Source: Actinoplanes oblitus (GTDB taxonomy: Bacteria; Actinomycetota; Actinomycetes; Mycobacteriales; Micromonosporaceae). Taken from it: a stretch of DNA of 64,000 nt. The stretch covers positions 8,379,501-8,443,500 of the forward strand of contig NZ_CP126980.1 of the NCBI RefSeq assembly GCF_030252345.1, in the 5' to 3' direction. Of this stretch, positions 26,589-35,882 are shown piece by piece. The translations under genes were made by a program, and so were the position numbers. Under the pieces are notes generated by a model, which was not told the origin of the DNA, did not search any database, and saw only the letters and a list, made by a program, of their open reading frames with translations. Each line of letters starts with the position of its first letter. Positions within the stretch are counted from its first letter, which is position 1.

Positions 26589-27830
26589 ATGACCGACGTC
26601 TACACCAAGACCGACCGCACCACCGCGACCCGCTATCGCGACCGCATGCACTACGACCGGGACAAGGCGCACGCCATCCTCGACGAGGCGTTCGACTGCT
26701 CGGTCGCCTTCGTGGTGGACGGCGAGCCCCGCCTGCTGCCCACCCTGCACGTGCGGGTCGGCGAGACGCTCTACATCCACGGTTCCACCGGCGGCCGGAT
26801 GGCGCTGGCGGCACGGGCCGACGGCATCCCGGTCTGCGTGAGCGTCACCCTCCTCGACGGCCTGGTGTTCGGGCGATCCCAGTTCCACCACAGCGCCAAC
26901 TACCGCTCGGTGGTCGCCCACGGTGTCGCCCGGCCGGTCACCGACCCGGCGGAGAAGTCGGAGGCCATGCGCGCCCTGGTGGAAAAGGTCGGCACCGGCC
27001 GGGCCGCGGACAGCCGGCCACCGACCAGGCAGGAGCTGGCGCAGACCAGTGTGCTGGCGCTGCCCCTGGTGGAGGTGTCGGTCCGGACCCGCGAGGGCGG
27101 GGTGGTGGACGACCCAGCCGATCTGGCCCTGCCGCACTGGGCCGGCGTGCTGCCGCTCCGCCGGGTCGCCGGCCCGCCGGAGACCGACGCCGGCGTCCCG
27201 GTCCCGCCCCCGGCCTATCTACCCGGCCGCACGTCGGCCGAGTGGCAGACGCCGGTCCGGCTCGAGGGCCGGCACGTCCGGCTGGAGCCGCTCGCCCCGT
27301 CGCACGCCGAGGGCATGTTCGAGGCGCTGGACGACGAGGAGGTCTGGCGGCACATCCCGATGCCGCGGGCGCGCACCGTGGCGGACATGGCGGCGGACAT
27401 CGCCGAGGTGATCCGCGGGCAGTGGCGCGGCGACCGGGCCGGGTGGGCCCAGGTGGACCCGACGACCGGGGCCGTCATGGGGATGACCACCTACCACGAC
27501 GTCGATCCGGACCGGCGTTCGGTCGGGATCGGGCACACCATGCTCGGCCGCAAGTGGTGGCGGACCGGCGTCAACACCGAGGCGAAACTGCTGTTGCTGG
27601 AGCACGCCTTCGACGTGCTGGGCGCGGTCAAGGTGTTCTGGTACACGGACATCCGCAACGAGCGTTCCCAGGCGGCGATCGCCCGGCTCGGGGCCAGCCG
27701 GGACGGGGTGATCCGCCGGCAGCGGCTGCGTCCGGACGGCAGCTGGCGCGACACCGTCGTGTTCGCGATGACCGCGGACGAGTGGCCGGCCGCAGCTCAG
27801 CGGCTGCGGGATCGCCTGGCCGCCGGTTGA
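26589..27830 (+). CDS. Fusion of pyridoxamine-oxidase-like flavin split barrel with GNAT acetyltransferase
   Basis: 413 aa. The N-terminal half (1-205) is a flavin-binding split barrel of the pyridoxamine 5'-phosphate oxidase-like type (VAFVVDGEPRLLPTLHVRVGETLYIHGS, YRSVVAHGVARPV, LPHWAGVLPLRR). After a Pro-rich linker, the C-terminal half (about 220-413) is a RimJ/RimL-like GNAT (VRLEGRHVRLEPLAPSHAEG..., VGIGHTMLGRKWWRTGVNTEAKLLLLEHAF, RNERSQAAIARLGA). SD GGGGAGG lies 5 nt before ATG. Divergent from the MocR regulator, which suggests a B6-related or detoxifying role; the substrate is unknown. Confidence 0.9.
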   Translation: MTDVYTKTDRTTATRYRDRMHYDRDKAHAILDEAFDCSVAFVVDGEPRLLPTLHVRVGETLYIHGSTGGRMALAARADGIPVCVSVTLLDGLVFGRSQFHHSANYRSVVAHGVARPVTDPAEKSEAMRALVEKVGTGRAADSRPPTRQELAQTSVLALPLVEVSVRTREGGVVDDPADLALPHWAGVLPLRRVAGPPETDAGVPVPPPAYLPGRTSAEWQTPVRLEGRHVRLEPLAPSHAEGMFEALDDEEVWRHIPMPRARTVADMAADIAEVIRGQWRGDRAGWAQVDPTTGAVMGMTTYHDVDPDRRSVGIGHTMLGRKWWRTGVNTEAKLLLLEHAFDVLGAVKVFWYTDIRNERSQAAIARLGASRDGVIRRQRLRPDGSWRDTVVFAMTADEWPAAAQRLRDRLAAG

Positions 27831-27911
27831 TCGCGGGCGGGACGGACGCTGTCCGCCGGGGTCAGGCCGGGGCTGGGCGCTGGTTCCGGCGGGATCGACC
27901 GGGGGACGGCC

Positions 27912-28001
27912 GCGGGTGCCCGGCGGGATGGGCCAGGACCGGCAGCGGGTGCCGACGGGATGAGCCGGGGCGACAGCGGGTGCCGACGGGATGAGCCGGG
28001 C
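27912..28001. repeat. Short tandem repeat downstream of the fusion gene
   Basis: Three imperfect units of 31-33 bp, each beginning GCGGGTGCC and containing CGGGATG(A/G)GCC. It lies between the convergent fusion gene and kinase gene. Non-coding. Confidence 0.7.
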
Positions 28002-28023
28002 GCGGGTTCTCTGCTGGATCGGG

Positions 28024-30846
28024 TCAGCTGCGGCGGGCGGCGTTTGACGGGGTGTGCGTGTCGGCGTAAAAGGTGCTCCGGACCATTTGGACTTTGCTGA
28101 ACTCGGCGGCCCAGACCGCGTCCGGGGTGGACCAGCCGAGGGCATAGGGGCGGCCGCCGGCCGTGAACCAGCGGGTGGTGGCGCGGCGGAGGATCCCGGT
28201 GTCGCCGCGGTACCGGTACTCCCAGTCGGCGGCCTTGTGCAACAGCGTGACCGGGCCGATCGCGATCAGGGCGTAGTCACGGACCCGGCCGCTCAGCCGG
28301 AGGCGGCGATCCTCCGCCCGGCATCCCTTGAGCGGGTCGGTCCGGGGTTCGCGGCCCACGTCCAGGCTCAGCACCCGAGCCGTACGCGGGTCCCGGAAGC
28401 AGTAGGTGCTGCCCAGTCGCTGGTACGTCCAGCCGTCCGGGACCGGGAGGTGAAACCCGGTCCCGTCGGTGAAGTAGGACCACCCGGCCTGCAGGGTCCA
28501 GCCGTTGACGCCGCGGGCCGCGCCGTCCTTCGGGGCGACCGGTACGCCGGCGGGTGGCGGCGCGTCGCAGACGATCGGGGAGAAACCGCCCGGCCGAGGC
28601 GCGGCGGGAGTCACCGGCGAGGCGCGGGACGTGGACGGGGAGACCGCCGGGACATGGACCACCCCGGGCGCGGAGTCGCTCAGCCGGATGAGGTGGACCC
28701 CGAGCAGGGTGCCGCCGACCATCGCGACCAGGAGCAGGCCGGCGATCACCAACCGGGTCCGGGTGCGGTTCATCACCGGGGACCGCAGGTTCCAGCGGGG
28801 CGGCATCCGGTCGCCGGCCAGCCGTCCGGAGAGCGGCTGGCGGGGTGCCGGGATCACCCGCGCCGGCGCCTGGTTGCCGCGCCGGAACGATCGGCCGGCG
28901 GCGGCCGGTGCGCGGTTCGGCCGGAACCGGGACGATCCCGAGCCGGTCGAGCCACGGTTGCGGCCGGGGCCCGGACCCGTGGCGGCACGGTTGCCGGTGG
29001 AGGCCAGGCCCGGGGCACGGTTGCCGTCGGCCGGGGCGCGGTTGCCGTCGCCGACCGGGCCGGCCGGGGTCCGGCTGCCGTCGGTATTCCGCTCGTCGGT
29101 GTCGTAGTGGCCGCGTCCCGCGGAGACCGGCGAGGCGTGGTGCTGGTCCTCGTCGTCGTTCGTGGTGAAGGTGCCCTCGATGTAGCCGCGGTCGGCGAAC
29201 TCGCTGATCGGGCCGCTGTCCTCCGGGTCGTTCGCGGCGTATCCGGAAGTGACGGCGGACGGTGGACGGGTCTTCGGATCCGGTTTCCGGCTGTCGCCGG
29301 GCGGCCAGTGTCCGGACGGAAGCCACCAGCCACCGGAGTCCTGGAGGTCACCCGTGTCCGCGGCGTCCGCGGTGTCCGCCTTGTTCCCGGTGTCCGTAGT
29401 CGCCGCGGTGTCCGGCTTGTTCTCGGTGTTCGTTGTCGCCGCGGTGTCCTCCGTGTCTCCCTCGTCTCCCGGCAGGTCCTTGCCAGGCATCGCCGGCTCG
29501 CCGTCCGTCATCGGTGGCAAGGGCACCGCGCGGGGCGAGCCGCCGGCGACCGGGGCGGTGTCGACCAGCAGCGGATCAGAGGCCGGCGGACTCGTCCCGG
29601 GTGCCGCCTCCAGCCTCGGCCGGTCGGCCGGCGGGCTGGTCCGGCGATCGATCTCGGTCAGGTTCGGGGTATCTCCGTCGTCCGTCGACGGTGCGGACCG
29701 ATCCGGCGAATCACGAGCGACCGTCGGCCCCGGGGAGATCGGCCACGTGGCGGAAGCCGGCGACGGAGAAGGTGCGGCAGCGCCGGCCGGCGGACCGTGC
29801 CGCTCCGCTGCCGTCGACCCGGTGATCGCAGGTCGATGCCGCCCCGGCAGGCCCTGCTCGGCGTGCGCGGAATGCCGCTCCGGTGCGACCGGCTCCGCGG
29901 CTGGCCGACCATGCCGCTCGTGCTCGGCCGCACGCCGCTCCCGCGCGGCAGGTGCGGGAACAGGCCGCGCCGGGCTGACCGGGTTGGCCGGCGCGGGCCG
30001 GTGACGCTGCGCGGGCACCACGGGTTCGGCGTCTTCGAGGATCCGGCGGAGCTGCCGTTCCGTCTGCTCGGCGGTGAGGCGCTCCTTGGGTTCGTACCGA
30101 AGAAGGGCTTGCAGGACGGGGGCGAGCGGTCCGGCGCGGGACGGCGGATCCGGTGGCTCGGTGGCCAGCGCGGCGAGCGTCGCCATCGCGCTGTCGCGGG
30201 CATATGGCGACTGGCCCTCGACCGCCGCGTACAGCGTCGCCCCGAACGACCACAGGTCGGACTCCACGGTGGAGGCGCCGTCGCGGGCGCGTTCCGGCGA
30301 GACGTACTGCGGCGAGCCGACGATCAGGCCGGGCGTGGTGACCAGCCCGTCGTCGACGAAGGTGGCCAGACCGAAATCGGTCAGCAGCACGCGACCGTCG
30401 GAGCCGATCAGCACGTTGTGCGGCTTCACGTCGCGGTGCAGCACGCCGGCCCGGTGGGCGGCGGTGAGCGCGTCGAGCACCGCCAGGCCGATCCGGGCCG
30501 CCTCCACCGGCGGGTACGGACCCTTGGTGAGCAGCACCTGGTAGAGCGAGCGGGAGGCGACGTACTCCATGACGATCCAGGACAGCCCCTCGGCGTGGAC
30601 CACGTCGTAGACCCGGACCACGTGCGGATGCGTCAGCCGGGCCGCACTGCGGGCCTCGCGCAGGGTCCGGTTGTGCAGCCGGTCCTTCTCCGCGTCGCTC
30701 ATCCAGTCCGGCGGGACGATCTCCTTGATCGCGACGTCCCGGTCCAGCATCTGATCCCGGGCCAGCCAGACCCGTCCCATCCCACCCGCGCCGACCGGTT
30801 CCAGCAGACGGTACCGGCCGGCGACGAGCATCTGCCTGACCGCCAT
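28024..30846 (-). CDS. Membrane Ser/Thr protein kinase with long disordered linker
   Basis: 940 aa. Kinase domain about 10-270: Gly loop GAGGMG (19-24), Lys41 in AIK, HRDVKPHN (137-144), DFG (157-159), SPERA. Then about 420 residues of low-complexity Pro/Ala/Asp/Asn/Thr-rich linker, one membrane helix at about 697-717 (LVIAGLLLVAMVGGTLLGV), and an extracellular C-terminal domain of about 200 aa (CDAPPPAGVPVAPKDG..., with three or more Cys) that is not PASTA and that I do not recognise. ATG 30846 has GTAGGTG just upstream. It is divergent from lhr. Probably a PknB-like sensor of an external signal. Confidence 0.93.
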   Translation of the reverse strand: MAVRQMLVAGRYRLLEPVGAGGMGRVWLARDQMLDRDVAIKEIVPPDWMSDAEKDRLHNRTLREARSAARLTHPHVVRVYDVVHAEGLSWIVMEYVASRSLYQVLLTKGPYPPVEAARIGLAVLDALTAAHRAGVLHRDVKPHNVLIGSDGRVLLTDFGLATFVDDGLVTTPGLIVGSPQYVSPERARDGASTVESDLWSFGATLYAAVEGQSPYARDSAMATLAALATEPPDPPSRAGPLAPVLQALLRYEPKERLTAEQTERQLRRILEDAEPVVPAQRHRPAPANPVSPARPVPAPAARERRAAEHERHGRPAAEPVAPERHSAHAEQGLPGRHRPAITGSTAAERHGPPAGAAAPSPSPASATWPISPGPTVARDSPDRSAPSTDDGDTPNLTEIDRRTSPPADRPRLEAAPGTSPPASDPLLVDTAPVAGGSPRAVPLPPMTDGEPAMPGKDLPGDEGDTEDTAATTNTENKPDTAATTDTGNKADTADAADTGDLQDSGGWWLPSGHWPPGDSRKPDPKTRPPSAVTSGYAANDPEDSGPISEFADRGYIEGTFTTNDDEDQHHASPVSAGRGHYDTDERNTDGSRTPAGPVGDGNRAPADGNRAPGLASTGNRAATGPGPGRNRGSTGSGSSRFRPNRAPAAAGRSFRRGNQAPARVIPAPRQPLSGRLAGDRMPPRWNLRSPVMNRTRTRLVIAGLLLVAMVGGTLLGVHLIRLSDSAPGVVHVPAVSPSTSRASPVTPAAPRPGGFSPIVCDAPPPAGVPVAPKDGAARGVNGWTLQAGWSYFTDGTGFHLPVPDGWTYQRLGSTYCFRDPRTARVLSLDVGREPRTDPLKGCRAEDRRLRLSGRVRDYALIAIGPVTLLHKAADWEYRYRGDTGILRRATTRWFTAGGRPYALGWSTPDAVWAAEFSKVQMVRSTFYADTHTPSNAARRS

Positions 30847-30975
30847 CGGCACCTACCCATCACGTCGGCTATCAGGATAATCACGTACAGACCGCCCAAG
30901 GAATGACGATCACCCGGTGCCCGCGTGGGTCGCGGCGGCGGTTTTCTGTCGTACCCCCGGGGGAGGATGGGTGAC
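30847..30975. promoter_or_regulatory. Divergent promoter region kinase / lhr
   Basis: 129 nt; the left part (30860-30905) is the most AT-rich stretch locally. A minus-strand TATCCT in GATTATCCTGATAG could be a -10 for the kinase. The lhr SD (GGGGAGG) is at its right end. Confidence 0.4.
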
Positions 30976-33900
30976 GTGCGAGAGGTGCTCGAGAGATTCG
31001 GACCGGCCACCCGGGAGTGGTTCACTGCCGCGTTCGCCGCGCCCACCGCCGCCCAGGACGGCGCGTGGCGGGCGATCGGCGCCGGTCGGCACGCGCTCGT
31101 GGTCGCACCCACCGGTTCCGGCAAGACGCTTGCCGCCTTCCTCTGGTCGCTCGACCGGCTGGCCCGCGAGCCGGTGCCCGAGCAGGTGCGGCGCCGCTGC
31201 CGGGTGCTCTACGTGAGCCCGCTGAAGGCGCTGGCGGTCGACGTCGAGCGCAACCTGCGGGCGCCGCTGACCGGCATCCGCCAGGCAGCGGGCCGGCTCG
31301 GCCTGCCACCGCCGGAGATCACCGTCGGGATGCGGACCGGGGACACGCCCGCTGACGAGCGGCGCGGGTTCGCCCGCACGCCGCCGGACATCCTGATCAC
31401 CACGCCGGAGTCGCTGTTCCTGCTGCTCACGTCGGCGGCGCGGGAGTCGCTGCGGGGCGTCGAGACGGTGATCATCGACGAGGTGCACGCCGTCGCGGCC
31501 ACCAAGCGGGGCGCGCATCTGGCGCTCTCCCTGGAGCGGCTGGACGCGCTGCTGGAGCGGCCGGCGCAGCGGATCGGCCTGTCCGCGACGGTGCGGCCGA
31601 TCGAGGAGACGGCCCGGTTCCTCGGCGGGTCGCAGCCCGTCGAGATCGTCCGGCCGCCGAGCGCCAAGACGATCGAGGTGTCCGTCGAGGTGCCGGTGGA
31701 GGACATGACCCGGCTCGACGAGGCGCCCGCCGGCGACGACCTGGAGGGTGGGCGGCACACGCCGTCGATCTGGCCGGCGGTCGAGGAGCGGGTGCTCGAC
31801 CTGATCGAGGGGCACCGGTCGACGATCGTCTTCACCAATTCGCGGCGCGGGGCGGAGCGGCTGTGTGCCCGGCTCAACGAACTGGCGGCGGAGCGGGCCG
31901 AGCTGGCCCGGCTCAACGAGCAGGCCGCCGCGCTCGGGCAGCCGGTCTGGCGCGGAGATCCGGAGGGCGCGGAGCGGGACGGCCACGGAGGCCCGGGAGC
32001 GGACGGCGGCCGGGACTCCGAGGCGACGGAGGGCGACGGAGGGCGGGACGACCACGGAGGCCCGGGAGCGGACGGCGGCTGGGACTCCGAGGCGACGGAG
32101 GGCGACGGCGGGCCGGGCTCCGGGCGTACCCCAAGAGGGGTCTCGGCCGGCGGCGACCCGGCGGCGATCGGCGATCTCCTGGCCGGCGGACCGCCGGGGT
32201 TCCCGCGGCGGTCCGGCGCGATCCGGGGAAACGGCGACGGCGGGATGCCGGCCGCGGTCATGGCGCAGTCCGGCGCGGCGTCGGGAGCGCCCGCGGTGAT
32301 CGCCCGGGCGCACCACGGCAGCGTCTCGCGGGAGGAGCGCAAGCAGATCGAGGAGGCGCTGAAATCCGGCCGGCTGCCGGCCGTGGTCGCGACCTCCAGC
32401 CTGGAGCTGGGCATCGACATGGGCGCTGTCGACCTGGTGGTGCAGATCGAGGCGCCGCCGACGGTCGCGGCCGGGCTGCAGCGGATCGGGCGGGCCGGGC
32501 ACCAGGTGGGTGCCGTCTCGCGCGGCGTGGTCTTTCCCAAGCATCGCGGTGACCTGCTCTCCTGCGCGGTGGTCGCGGAGCGGATGGCCGACGGCGCGAT
32601 CGAGGAGCTGCGCTACCCGCGGAACCCGCTCGACGTGCTGGCCCAGCACGTGGTGGCGATGGTGGCGCTGGATCCGTGGCCGGTGGACGAGCTGGCCGCG
32701 CTGGTCCGGCGGGCCGCGCCGTTCGGCGAGTTGCCCGAGTCGGCGCTGCACGCGGTGCTGGACATGCTGTCCGGGCGGTACCCGTCGACGGCCTTCGCCG
32801 AGCTGCGGCCGCGGCTGGTCTGGGATCGCGGCACCGACCTGCTCACCGGCCGGCCGGGGGCCCAGCGGCTCGCGGTGACCAGCGGCGGCACCATTCCGGA
32901 CCGGGGCATGTTCGGTGTCTTCCTGGCCGGTTCGGAGCGCGCCTCCCGGGTCGGCGAGCTGGACGAGGAGATGGTCTACGAGTCGCGGGTCGGTGACGTC
33001 TTCCTGCTCGGCTCCACCTCGTGGCGGATCGAGGACATCACCCCGGACCGGGTGCTGGTCTCCCCCGCCCCGGGCGCGCCGGCCCGGATGCCGTTCTGGA
33101 AAGGCGACTCGCCGGGCCGGCCGATCGAGCTGGGCCGGGCGATCGGGGCGCGGCTGCGCGCGCTGGCCAAGGCCGGTGACGAGCCGGCCACCGCCGCGCT
33201 GCGCGAGTCCGGCCTGGACGAGTGGGCCGCCGGCAACCTGGTGAACTACCTGCGCGAGCAGCGGGAGTCGACACGTCACCTGCCCGACGACCGGACGATC
33301 GTGGTGGAGAAATTCCGCGACGAGCTCGGTGACTGGCGGATGACCGTGCACTGCGTGCTCGGCGCCCGGGTGAACGCGCCGTGGGCGCTGGCGATCGGCC
33401 GGCGGCTCAGCGAGCGCTACGGCGTGGACGGCCAGGTGATGCCCTCCGACGACGGCATCGTGGTGCGGCTGCCGGACACCGCCGACGAGCCGCCCGGCGC
33501 CGACCTGGTCGCCTTCGAGCCGGAGGAGATCGCGCAGCTGGTCGAGGAGTCGGTGGGCACGTCGGCGCTGTTCGCCTCACGGTTCCGGGAGTGCGCGGCC
33601 CGGTCGCTGCTGCTGCCGCGCCGGGACCCGCGCCGCCGCCAGCCGCTCTGGCAGCAGCGGCAGCGGTCGGCGCAGCTGCTCGACGTGGCCCGCGAGTTCG
33701 CCGACTTCCCGGTCACCCTGGAGGCGGCCCGCGAGTGCCTGCAGGACGTCTTCGACGTGCCCGGCCTGACCGGGCTGATGCGGGAGATCGCGGGGCGCAA
33801 GGTCCGCCTGGTCGAGGCGGAGACCCAGCGACCGTCCCCGTTCGCCCGATCGCTGCTGTTCGGATACGTCGGCGCTTTCCTGTACGAGGGAGACGCCCCC

Positions 33901-35829
33901 CTGGCCGAGCGGCGCGCCGCCGCCCTGGCCCTGGACGCCACCCTGCTCGGCGAGCTGCTCGGCCGGGTCGACCTGCGGGAGCTGCTCGACCCGGCGGTGG
34001 TGACCGAGACCGAGGCGCAGCTGCAGTGGCTCACCACGCAGCGCGCCCCGCGGGACGCCGAGGACGCCGCCGAGCTGCTCCGGCTGCTCGGCGACCTCTC
34101 CGCCGCCGAGCTGGCCGAGCGCGGCGTGCCGGAGGACTGGGCGCGCTCGCTGGAGGCGGCCCGCCGGGCGATCCGGGTGCGGGTGGCCGGCGAGGAGCGC
34201 TGGATCGGCATCGACGACGCGGGACGTTATCGGGACGCGCTCGGCGTGGCGTTGCCGGTCGGGGTGCCGGAGGCGTACCTGGAACCGGTCACCGATCCGC
34301 TCGGTGACCTGGTCGCCCGCTACGCCCGGACGCACGGGCCGTTCCCGGCGGCGACCTGCGCGGCCCGGTTCGGGCTCGGCGTCTTCGTGGTGGAGCAGGC
34401 GCTCAAGCGACTCAGCGCGACCGGCCGGGTCACCTCCGGCGAGTTCTCCCCGGAGGGCGCCGGCACCGAGTGGTGCGACGCCGAGGTGCTGCGGATGCTG
34501 CGCCGGCGCTCCCTCGCGGCGCTGCGCCGGGAGATCGAGCCGGTGCCGCCGCGGGTGCTCGCCGCGTTCCTGCCCCGCTGGCACCAGGTGGGCGGCAACG
34601 CGCGCGGGGTGGACGCCCTAGCCGCCACGATCGAGCAGGTCCAGGGCGTGGCGGTGCCGGCCTCGGCGTGGGAGCGGCTGGTGCTGCCGGCCCGGGTCGC
34701 CGACTACACGCCGCCACAGCTCGACGAGCTGTGCGCGAGCGGTGAGGTGTTGTGGGCCGGGTCCGGCTCGATCGCCGGTGGCGACGGCTGGGTCACCCTG
34801 GCGTACGCGGACAGCGCTCCCCTGCTGCTGCCCCCACCGGACGAGGAGCTGGCGCTCACCCCCGCACACCAGGCGGTGCTGGACGCGCTCGCCGGTGGGC
34901 AGGCGCTGTTCTTCCGATCACTGTCGGACCGGGTCGGCTCCACCGACGACACCGAGCTGGCCGCGACCGTGTGGGACCTGGTCTGGGCCGGGCACCTGAC
35001 CAACGACACGTTCGCCCCGCTGCGGGCGCTGCTCGGCGGGGCCGGCGCGCACAAGGCGAAGGCGACGCCGGCCCGTACCCGCTATCGGCGGCCGGGTCGC
35101 CCGAACATGCCGTCCCGGACCGGGCCGCTGCACATGGCCGGCCGCTGGTCCCGGCTGCCGGACCGGGACCTGGACCCGACCCGGCGGGCGGCGGCGCTCG
35201 CCGACCTGCTGCTGGAGCGGCACGGGGTGGTGACCCGCGGCGCGGTGCTGGCGGAGGGGGTGACCGGTGGCTTCGCCGCGGTCTACCCGGTGCTCGGCGC
35301 GCTGGAGGAGCGCGGGGCGGCGCGGCGCGGCTACTTCGTGGAGGGTCTCGGGGCGGCACAGTTCGCGGTGCCCGGCGCGGTGGATCGGCTGCGGGCCCTG
35401 GCCGAGCCCGCCGAGCTGGCCAAACGCACCGGGACGGGTGCGCTGGTGCTGGCCGCCGCGGATCCGGCCAACCCGTACGGCGCGGCGCTGCCGTGGCCGG
35501 AGCGGATCGTGGACAGCGGCGACGGGGAGCCGGTGGCCAAGGCCGGTCATCGGGCCGGCCGCAAGGCGGGGGCGCTGGTCGTGCTGGTCGGTGGCGAGCT
35601 GGTGCTCTATGTGGAGCGGGGCGGGCGGACCCTGCTGTCGTTCGCGGACGACCCGGAGGCGCTGACCGCCGCCGGGCAGGCGCTGGCGGCGTCGGTGCGA
35701 TCCGGGGCGCTGGGCACGATGTCGGTGGAGCGGGCCGACGGGGAGTCGGTGCATTCGTCGCCGCTGCGGGAGGCGCTGACCGCGGCGGGGTTCCGGGCGA
35801 CGCCACGGGGGCTGCGGCTGCGCGGGTGA
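30976..35829 (+). CDS. lhr: Lhr-type ATP-dependent helicase
   Basis: Long 3'-5' DNA/RNA helicase of actinobacteria with roles in DNA repair. 1617 aa: Walker A APTGSGKT (about 44-51), the DEVH box (about 169-172), GLSATVRP, the second RecA domain with TSSLELGIDMG and QRIGRAGH, a winged helix/beta-barrel core, and a long C-terminal extension. An acidic, Gly-rich insertion of about 115 residues (about 323-438) interrupts the second RecA domain, after RRGAERLCARLNELAAERAEL, and contains a 69-bp-period duplication. GTG 30976 is chosen because GGGGAGG overlaps ATG 30967 and leaves 9 nt before the GTG. Confidence 0.94.
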   Translation: MREVLERFGPATREWFTAAFAAPTAAQDGAWRAIGAGRHALVVAPTGSGKTLAAFLWSLDRLAREPVPEQVRRRCRVLYVSPLKALAVDVERNLRAPLTGIRQAAGRLGLPPPEITVGMRTGDTPADERRGFARTPPDILITTPESLFLLLTSAARESLRGVETVIIDEVHAVAATKRGAHLALSLERLDALLERPAQRIGLSATVRPIEETARFLGGSQPVEIVRPPSAKTIEVSVEVPVEDMTRLDEAPAGDDLEGGRHTPSIWPAVEERVLDLIEGHRSTIVFTNSRRGAERLCARLNELAAERAELARLNEQAAALGQPVWRGDPEGAERDGHGGPGADGGRDSEATEGDGGRDDHGGPGADGGWDSEATEGDGGPGSGRTPRGVSAGGDPAAIGDLLAGGPPGFPRRSGAIRGNGDGGMPAAVMAQSGAASGAPAVIARAHHGSVSREERKQIEEALKSGRLPAVVATSSLELGIDMGAVDLVVQIEAPPTVAAGLQRIGRAGHQVGAVSRGVVFPKHRGDLLSCAVVAERMADGAIEELRYPRNPLDVLAQHVVAMVALDPWPVDELAALVRRAAPFGELPESALHAVLDMLSGRYPSTAFAELRPRLVWDRGTDLLTGRPGAQRLAVTSGGTIPDRGMFGVFLAGSERASRVGELDEEMVYESRVGDVFLLGSTSWRIEDITPDRVLVSPAPGAPARMPFWKGDSPGRPIELGRAIGARLRALAKAGDEPATAALRESGLDEWAAGNLVNYLREQRESTRHLPDDRTIVVEKFRDELGDWRMTVHCVLGARVNAPWALAIGRRLSERYGVDGQVMPSDDGIVVRLPDTADEPPGADLVAFEPEEIAQLVEESVGTSALFASRFRECAARSLLLPRRDPRRRQPLWQQRQRSAQLLDVAREFADFPVTLEAARECLQDVFDVPGLTGLMREIAGRKVRLVEAETQRPSPFARSLLFGYVGAFLYEGDAPLAERRAAALALDATLLGELLGRVDLRELLDPAVVTETEAQLQWLTTQRAPRDAEDAAELLRLLGDLSAAELAERGVPEDWARSLEAARRAIRVRVAGEERWIGIDDAGRYRDALGVALPVGVPEAYLEPVTDPLGDLVARYARTHGPFPAATCAARFGLGVFVVEQALKRLSATGRVTSGEFSPEGAGTEWCDAEVLRMLRRRSLAALRREIEPVPPRVLAAFLPRWHQVGGNARGVDALAATIEQVQGVAVPASAWERLVLPARVADYTPPQLDELCASGEVLWAGSGSIAGGDGWVTLAYADSAPLLLPPPDEELALTPAHQAVLDALAGGQALFFRSLSDRVGSTDDTELAATVWDLVWAGHLTNDTFAPLRALLGGAGAHKAKATPARTRYRRPGRPNMPSRTGPLHMAGRWSRLPDRDLDPTRRAAALADLLLERHGVVTRGAVLAEGVTGGFAAVYPVLGALEERGAARRGYFVEGLGAAQFAVPGAVDRLRALAEPAELAKRTGTGALVLAAADPANPYGAALPWPERIVDSGDGEPVAKAGHRAGRKAGALVVLVGGELVLYVERGGRTLLSFADDPEALTAAGQALAASVRSGALGTMSVERADGESVHSSPLREALTAAGFRATPRGLRLRG
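31983..32108 (+). repeat. 69-bp-period duplication inside lhr
   Basis: 57 bases at 31983-32039 recur at 32052-32108 with one mismatch. The offset is 69 bp (23 codons), so the frame is kept. It lies inside the Gly/Asp/Glu-rich insertion. Confidence 0.9.
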
Positions 35830-35882
35830 GCGGCGGCCGCCACCCGGGGCGGCCACCACCCGGGGCGGCCGCCACCCGGCGC
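35830..35882. terminator. GC-rich convergent spacer, possible terminator
   Basis: Three direct repeats of CACCCGGGGCGGCC-like sequence and a GAGCG...CGCTC outer pairing lie between the convergent lhr and LLM oxidoreductase genes. Confidence 0.35.

Noticed and set aside
5..32145. Short motif resembling GGCGTACC...AAG...GGGGTC at about 5-27, 13060 and 32124
   Set aside because: Three loose matches of about 20 bp, one of them inside lhr; too short and variable to call a repeat family.
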